Assembly (NCBI GenBank): GCA_947579665.1
Contig: OX388343.1
Coordinates: 105,033,657 to 105,097,656, forward strand
Direction of reading: 5' to 3'
Origin: Sympetrum striolatum
Lineage: Eukaryota; Arthropoda; Insecta; Odonata; Libellulidae
Length of the DNA: 64,000 nt
The notes below the pieces were generated by a model. The model saw only the letters and a list, made by a program, of their open reading frames with translations. It was not told the origin of the DNA and ran no database searches. The translations under genes were made by a program, and so were the position numbers. This document shows positions 57,841 through 64,000 of the stretch, piece after piece. Within the stretch, counting starts at the first letter, position 1, and each line of letters starts with the position of its first letter.

Positions 57841-60280
57841 GTATATTAAGATAAGTAGCTGCTTGCAGACGATAGCGCTAAGGAATGGATTGTCGCGCTG
57901 ACATCCATTATATAACTGGTTCAAATGGCTCATTTTTCTGATTTAATAGATTCATTATAAGGAGACCGCAGGCCCACAAATTTTCCGTCTCGCCTTCAAT
58001 ATAGATTCGTACTTCCTTATCAGAGTCTGTGGTCGTTTGCATTAACGCCTCAATGTGCTTCCAAACAGGTCATTTTACCTGATGGAAAGCGTTTTTCTAT
58101 TACGAGGGACTTAGATCGGTTGAGGCACTTGCATATTGGCAGTTCTGGATCATTTCATCAAGAGCAGTTTCGTTCTTAGATCGTAAAATGTGTGGTCTGC
58201 TCACGATACCGCGCTATCACAACGCAACCCATTACGTGTTTTCAAAGATACATTTCGAGGTGCGGAGTGTCCAATCTAACACACTCAGATCGTGATAAGA
58301 ATTTAGAGAGGATAAGATTGATTGTTGAGGAATTCGTATCGATTAATTCTTTCAATTTCACTATTTAGCTTACTCAGCTCCTCTCGTACGTTTGTTGTTT
58401 TCCTTAAATTTTAAAACTAACCAAATAAGCTGAAAGCCCCTCGAAAACTATTCTCATCTGTATGAAGGCTTGGGTTGGAACCCTGGACCCCATGCACGTA
58501 AGGTTTGTTTTTGTACCTTGCAGGCTTTGTTACTTTTACAGAATTAATTTGGAAATAAAGGTCCCAAGAAGTCAAGAAAAGTACAAAACGAAGATATGTA
58601 AAATAAAGAATCTTATCATTGTCGTAAATACACTTTTTGAATCGAAATTATAAGAACTATGACAAAATAAATGAAGATTTTGTAAAATTTCGCCGTAGTA
58701 AACAACCCCCTGACGAACAGGATGATTGTTGAATCCGATACATTCATTTTCCCACAAGAATACACGAGGATTTTAAGTCCACGCCGAATAAATGGTGGGA
58801 ACTAATGTCAGAATTCATGAAGAGGAGGCAACTAACTGAGATTTCCGCAAATATAAACTATGATATTTAAATAGTAGGAACAAAAATACGGACATTTTGG
58901 AGTTCATCAAACCGATTTACAAAAGTACGTTTATACCTTCCTTTGTAGTTAACAAGATGAAAAAGAAATATTACGTCAAGAAAGGGGAAGATTTTTGAGA
59001 GACAGAATCTTAACTCAAACTAGATTTTATGGCAGAAATTTTAAAGCAGTGCGTTTCTGTTATTCTCACGAACTGATAAAATGTTCAATGGAATCGAATA
59101 TGTAATTTTTTGGAATATCGCAAATATTTTAGGTAACATTCCTTCCTGATTAGTATTTATTAAAACAATTAAGGCATTGATAAGTTTATATATTAAGACA
59201 TCTATTCTTGAATATTTCATATTAATTAAAATTAAAATCAAGACCTGCATTACATGACGGGGGAGTTTACTAGTTAAATATATTATGCGTAAGTTTTAAC
59301 GGCAACCAAATCAGTTATCATTATTTCTTACCTTAAGCCTCTTTGAGTGATTGCTTTTTAAGGTTCGTAGCCAAGTCGGCAGTGTCCTTCAAAGACTCAC
59401 ATATTCACTTGTTGGCTGGTTAAGATGGAGTAGTTTTGGGGAGCAAATTGTGTTCTTATTAACTGTTTGAAGATTCCTTTGAATCCAGATGTGCCCGCTC
59501 CATCGATTATTCAAAGAGAAACGTTTCCTTTCAAGTGCCTATCTCCCTCTTTAAACTATACTGTCTCCAGCTACGTCCTCACATCGAGTTCTTTTTTCGG
59601 ATTTCAAATCAAGTTCCACTTCTGTTTTGTGCCTTACACGCTTTTATTTTTGTCTACTGTCTGTTTTGTGGCAATACACATCGTTTTTGCAGGTGGTGGT
59701 TCGTTAGTAAACGAAGCATTAGTTTCGTCTCTTTTGAATTGCCATTAATCGCTATCGGAGACCCGTCAATGTCAACCGAATGCGATTTTTGGGTCATAAT
59801 GAGTCACGCTAACATTACAAATGTACAGAACCAAAGAGACGATCGTAGCCCTAGGGTTAAACGGCCTTGATCTTGAAGTGCCCGTATAATTCCATAACGC
59901 TTTAGAATTTTTGAACAACCAAATGAAAAATGTCGCTGATAAAGAGAAAAGTAATAGCGGCAACCCGTGTAGCTCAAAGGGGGCCCTTGTAACTCGGGAA
60001 ACCGAGATCAAAATTTTCCGTAATGTTGTTAATGGTGACAATCCTTCCCTTCAAATAATAAGACGAGTGGTAACGTTAATTAGCCCAAAGTTCCTTCCAG
60101 TTCAAATTTTTCACTCTGTTCAGTCATAGTTTTGGCGAAACAAATCACCAAGAATGAAATAGGCTTACCAAACCACAAAGTAGCGATGCATATAAAAAGA
60201 CCCAATCTTCAATAACTAAGTAGAAAAGGGTGAGGAGAGAGCTATGAATCTGCTGTAATATAAATTAACTAACTGTCACA
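57841..60280. other. Inner part of the bracketed region, with a decayed Helitron-like segment
   Basis: No gene was recognised. Open frames at 59467-59870 and 59911-60129 are longer than average but have no family resemblance. A Helitron-related fragment is listed separately. Confidence 0.4.
58490..58790 (+). mobile_element. Decayed relative of the 12-kb Helitron
   Basis: Motifs appear in the same order as in 12220-12510: TTGCAGGCTTTGTTA, AGAATTAATTTGGAAATA, TTGAATCGAAATT, AAACAACCCCCTGACGA, GATTGTTGAATCCGA, TTTTCCCACAAGAATAC and GATTTTAAG. Both element termini are missing. Confidence 0.55.
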
Positions 60281-60299
60281 CTTGGATGTGGAATGGGAT

Positions 60300-60770
60300 T
60301 AGTGCGAGGGAGTTCCTCGGGTGGTCAGAGGTTGATGCCGAGCCATCTTAACCCAGATAAACGCAGAGGACTGGCGCATGATGAGTTTCACACAGTTGGG
60401 CTCCCGCCCGTCAGCCCCGGTGATCATCAACGTCTCAAACGAGGTGCGGCTGCCATTTTGTACGTTTCGCCGCCTGAACAGGCGTCGCAGGGAGATCTTT
60501 CAGATCGACCCCAGGCCGACAGAATGTCGATATAAGGCAGATGAACCGCCCCGGTGCGAGCGATTGATGTCCTGTGGTGCCTGGCAGCTATTGGGAATTT
60601 CGCCGCTCCGCATGGGACGGAGCAGCGCAATCTTCAGATGAACTGGCACCCCGTGCCACACGGTAAATGCTCTCTCGGCGACATCACCAGTGGCAACCCG
60701 GGACTCTCTCCGATTTCCCCTCCATCTCTTCCGCTCGTCGATTATGTTGTGACAATGCTGATTATCTGAT
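60300..60770 (+). other. GC-rich, coding-like island of unknown identity
   Basis: The segment is much richer in G and C than its surroundings and has overlapping plus-strand open frames. One starts after a TGA near 60329: RAILTQINAEDWRMMSFTQL, then PVIINVSNEVRLPFCTFRRL and DPRPTECRYKADEP, running to a stop at 60641. Its third codon positions favour G/C, as in real coding sequence. A donor-like CACGGTAAAT is near 60659. I do not recognise the protein, and a competing frame (60293-60535) is also open, so gene status is unproven. It may be an exon or a captured gene fragment in a transposon. Confidence 0.35.
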
Positions 60771-60967
60771 CATGATTTGCTGATTGCAGCAAAGTTCAGA
60801 AAATCCCTATTTGGAAAATGCTGTAAATTGGGTTCCTCTGTTTGGATAACTCTGCTACGCATGCCCTCCATAGCATAAATGGTAGAGAGAATATTCATTT
60901 AAACTGTAGTTCCGCTAAGGAATTTCTAATAGTGAACGAGATTTGAATTTACGACAAAATTAATGTA

Positions 60968-61044
60968 CACTCCTGGCCAAAATTAACGCAGCACCTCCCT
61001 AGCGATTCTAACGGCCGGTGCTGCGTTAATTTTGGCCAGAAGTG
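60968..61044. mobile_element. 77-bp Tc1-type miniature element
   Basis: Flanked by TA on both sides (60966-60967, 61045-61046). Terminal inverted repeats of about 28 bp start CACTCCTGGCCAAAATTAAC and end in the complement with one mismatch; the internal loop is about 22 bp. TA duplication and a GGCCAAAATTA-type terminus are typical of Tc1 elements. A further partial end (ATTTTGGCCAGAA) is at 61083-61096. Confidence 0.8.
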
Positions 61045-61099
61045 TACGTTAAATCGCTAATTTTATCATCAGGGAACCTAACAATTTTGGCCAGAAACA

Positions 61100-63237
61100 T
61101 CGAATTTTTAGAGGTCCCTAATCAAGGTCAAAGTCTCCCAACTTAAAACCACTCGTCCGACTAAATCCAAAATCGTAAATTGGATTGAATTTGACCCATC
61201 AAGGCAAATCCCTTCATTTCGAGTTGAACTTGCTAATAACCAGCAGGGGAGAAGTTTTTATAATTTGAAAACTTTGTGGTTTTAAAATAATGACAGACAA
61301 ATCTGAACCCCCTCCCCGAACCAATATCACCGCTGCCAGCAATACGGAAATGTAGATAAGGCATGCTAGGCTAAGTGCATCCGGTGACTCCTTTGTTGGA
61401 GTGTACAAACGAGCCGGCAAAACATGTGAATTGGAAAGGCAACCATCCGGAGAGCTACTGCGGTTGTCCAAAATAGCTCTTGGTAATCATATATCTTGAA
61501 AGAGAAAGCGTGACTTCGTCTCAATCCTGACAAATTTTGCGCACCGGAAAGAGGTTTCGTATTAGAGGAAAATAACTTCACCGCCATTTAAAACCAATGA
61601 GATTTCTTCTCCGCAAATTGCTGATAACCCCGTGGAAATCGAGAAATTCCAGGGGAACAAATTGCAATGCCACCAGGAACCGCACCAAAGCAGATAGACC
61701 GGAGGGAGAAAATGTAAATCAAGCGCCCTTGCTCACTGGCAACACCGTTATGGAAGCGACTTTTCATAATCATGTTTAGGAAACATCGAAATCCTATCTT
61801 CACAATTAAATGGATAAAAAATATGGAGTGGAACGCAAATGGAATTCTAAAATCAAGCTCCGATTCAGCAAGCATTTGATAACCAAAATATACGTAGCCT
61901 TTGTTTCTGTTATTGATCTTAAATCTGAGAAAGCGATTCGCGATTATATGAGGAAGGACAATTCCGAGCTCATGGGAGGGTTTCTACATTTACATTAATG
62001 CTCCGCAGGGAGTGTGAAACACCAAACTAGCTTAATTTTCAGATTACCCCGAAAGAGAGACCAATATAGGCCATACATTTTTGCTATAATCTCGCAAAAT
62101 CTCATTGCCTGCGAGAATCACGTTCGAAGAGAGGGGGAATCACAGCATCGCGTATTTCGTTGTGTTAATCACTGCTTTAAAATTTCTCGAGTAATTTTTG
62201 TCTATCAGTTCTTGCAGTCTTATGAGGTTCCCAATCGGGGGATCATTTCGAACTCACTGCTATCAAACCTGGAGTCTCTTTTAACGTAACTAACAGCTAA
62301 ATCTTGTTGTACGCACTCCAAGAGAAAAACAAGCTACCTCTATTATGCTCGATTGAATTACCTCGGAGGATGCGGTTACACAACCCCATAGCAGACCCAA
62401 CTACGTCATGGATGTGCATTTTAAACTAAAAATCACTCCTGATGAGCAGGGCCATGCGCAGGATTTGCTCGTTGGAGGGGTTTTTCAGTCAGGTGCGCGC
62501 TGGTAGCGTGGGCTTTTAGACCCTTTTGTTCGTGAAACTCGATTTCTGATTAGCGCGTAAGTGTGACTCACCGAGACGAAAGGAGTCCTGACAGAGGTTA
62601 ACATGAAAGTTGAAAGAGGCACTAAATTTTGGAAGAAAAAGTTTACGAAATGAAACATTAAATAAAATAATTTCATTTTATCCTATCTTCAATTTATCAT
62701 ACGTGGAACTTTTTGAATGAAGGATCCTTACGGGGGGGTTCGAACCCCCAAACCCCCCCCCCCATGCACACTGGCCTGCTGATGAATATACCTAAATATC
62801 TGTAGATGCTCACTAATTCTAATCTCATGCCACTGATTAACTTAAGCTTTTGTTCGAGGAGCGGGTATTGCTCATTGCTACATGTTTTTAAAGGTTGAAA
62901 CCGAGTAGCTTATCTTCATATTCATATTTGTGCTTTGAAATTTAACTAGAAATAATAATAAATAAGCTAATCTTCCCAAGCTTGCCAAGTTAAAGTGGTT
63001 TTCGTTAATAACTGCGGTGAGCATAGCATATTCAATTTCAAAGAAGTGCATTCACCATGTAACATCCTGTCAGAGATGGACTTCTTCAAAATTGCAAAAA
63101 AATCGCTGACTCCGCTTCGTTTGGTTATCTAAATTCGAAAAGCAAAGCATGGGGTTGCAAAAAAAGAACAATCCAGCGGAAGCCAAACCGTGAGCCTTGG
63201 AACTCAGATTCAAAATTGCTGAGCCTGAGGTTTACAC
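61100..63237. other. No gene recognised
   Basis: Mixed-composition sequence with several overlapping short open frames, none with family resemblance. At 62731-62760 there is a G/C homopolymer-flanked GGGGGTTCGAACCCCC palindrome and a poly-C run; similar sequence occurs in arthropod repeats. Confidence 0.4.
62732..62763. repeat. GGGGGTTCGAACCCCC palindrome with poly-C tract
   Basis: A 16-bp perfect palindrome that also contains a B-box-like GGTTCGAACCC, followed by a run of about 12 C. Confidence 0.75.
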
Positions 63238-63695
63238 CATTAGTAACACGAATGAATGAAGAAAGGGTCTCGATGCATTTTTTGGGCTCTGAATCATTTG
63301 ACCATTCCTTTAGTAGTCACTAAGGGCGATTTCTTCTCCGGTATGACTGGACTAACACGGGGACAATATTGTCCCGAAGGTTAATTACTGTCGGTGACTG
63401 TGAAGAAAGTCGGTCCCTTTAGGAATCGACCATTCAATATTTCGAAGGGGAGCAGCACCCCCCTCGATCCAGGATCGGCTGGTTTTATGTCAATAGGAAC
63501 ATTATTCCACGAAGGAAGGGGCAGAATGTCTAAATTTCCACAACTCTGTTCGCAACAGAGTCTTGAGTAGATGAGGAGAAATACTCACCCATGACGGAGC
63601 GATGGTTGCGTCAATCCAGGCTCTGACTGAAATACGAAATTTCCGATGAGTGAGTATCTCTTTTATGTGACGCACAAGCTTCGTAAGAGAGCTTA
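63238..63695 (-). repeat. ~460-bp repeat, right copy of an inverted pair
   Basis: Reverse-complement partner of 57384-57840. The pair encloses about 5.4 kb. Confidence 0.85.
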
Positions 63696-64000
63696 CTAAG
63701 GGTTCCATTGAGAGTTCAATTAAGGGTAAAAATAAAGGTTATATTAAAGGGTACAAATATGGGTTTTATAAAGGGAACATTAAGAGTTTAATAAGTATAA
63801 TATTAAGGGTTTTATTCAGTGAGTGTTACTGTCTTTCATTTAGGGTAAATTTAAGGATACAATTGATGGTTCCAATAAGGGTTTTATAAAGGGTTCATTA
63901 AGTGCGAAAAGGATATCATTTTGTTTTTATTAAGGTATAATTAGGGGTATATTTAAGAATACATTAAGGGTTTTTCTGTGTGATTTATTGGCCATTTCGT
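63696..64000 (+). repeat. Degenerate TTAAGGG-like repeat array
   Basis: The words ATTAAGGGT, ATAAGGGTTTTATAAAGGG, TTAGGGTAAAT and TTAGGGGTA recur at irregular spacings of about 15-30 bp to the end of the window. It has no coding capacity. Confidence 0.65.

Noticed and set aside
59467..60129. Overlapping plus-strand open frames of 70-110 codons
   Set aside because: Several frames are open at once, with no known motif or consistent codon bias.

Overview
This is an AT-rich, intron-rich, transposon-rich animal nuclear sequence. The organism is probably an insect or other arthropod with a large genome. The basis is GT-AG introns of 0.1 to about 5 kb, a CD36/scavenger-receptor-B gene of the kind common in insects, and many decayed Mariner, Tc1, Tigger, Helitron and non-LTR elements. 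No bacterial, CRISPR, rRNA or intact tRNA gene was seen. I cannot name the species.

Three protein-coding genes can be reconstructed exon by exon with consistent splice phases. (1) Plus strand, 9199-19474: the C-terminal ~440 residues of a class B scavenger receptor (CD36 family) in six exons; the N-terminal exon(s) were not found and probably lie upstream of the window. (2) Plus strand, 21938-23842: a complete four-exon WDR73 orthologue of 370 residues. (3) Minus strand, 38679-28635: NME7, with a DM10 domain and two nucleoside-diphosphate-kinase domains in nine exons; only the start-codon exon is uncertain. WDR73 and NME7 converge, and a decayed mariner element lies between them. Two unrecognised minus-strand terminal exons follow: 40471-40763 (Ser-rich) and 43870-44039 (RG-rich, with a poly(A) signal just after the stop).

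From about 44 kb to the right end I find no host gene I can name. The region is a mosaic of repeats: a foldback element (44.8-45.5 kb), a near-identical 107-bp inverted repeat 4.2 kb apart, tandem duplications, a 1.57-kb terminal-inverted-repeat element (50.4-52.0 kb), a repeat carrying tRNA-like modules (53.7-54.3 kb) and a dead non-LTR retrotransposon (54.3-56.6 kb). A ~460-bp inverted repeat brackets 57.4-63.7 kb. A GC-rich coding-like island sits at 60.3-60.8 kb, and degenerate TTAAGGG-like repeats fill the last 300 bp.

The most interesting structures are the repeat family that strings several tRNA-like B-box/T-arm modules together (36.1-36.96 and 53.72-54.31 kb; the first copy also holds a perfect 48-bp palindrome), a structurally intact non-autonomous Helitron with an internal tandem duplication (12007-13212), and the 50.4-52.0 kb element. 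Several 3' tails of the 54-kb retrotransposon family are scattered at 8.5, 11.4, 21.1 and 57.1 kb.
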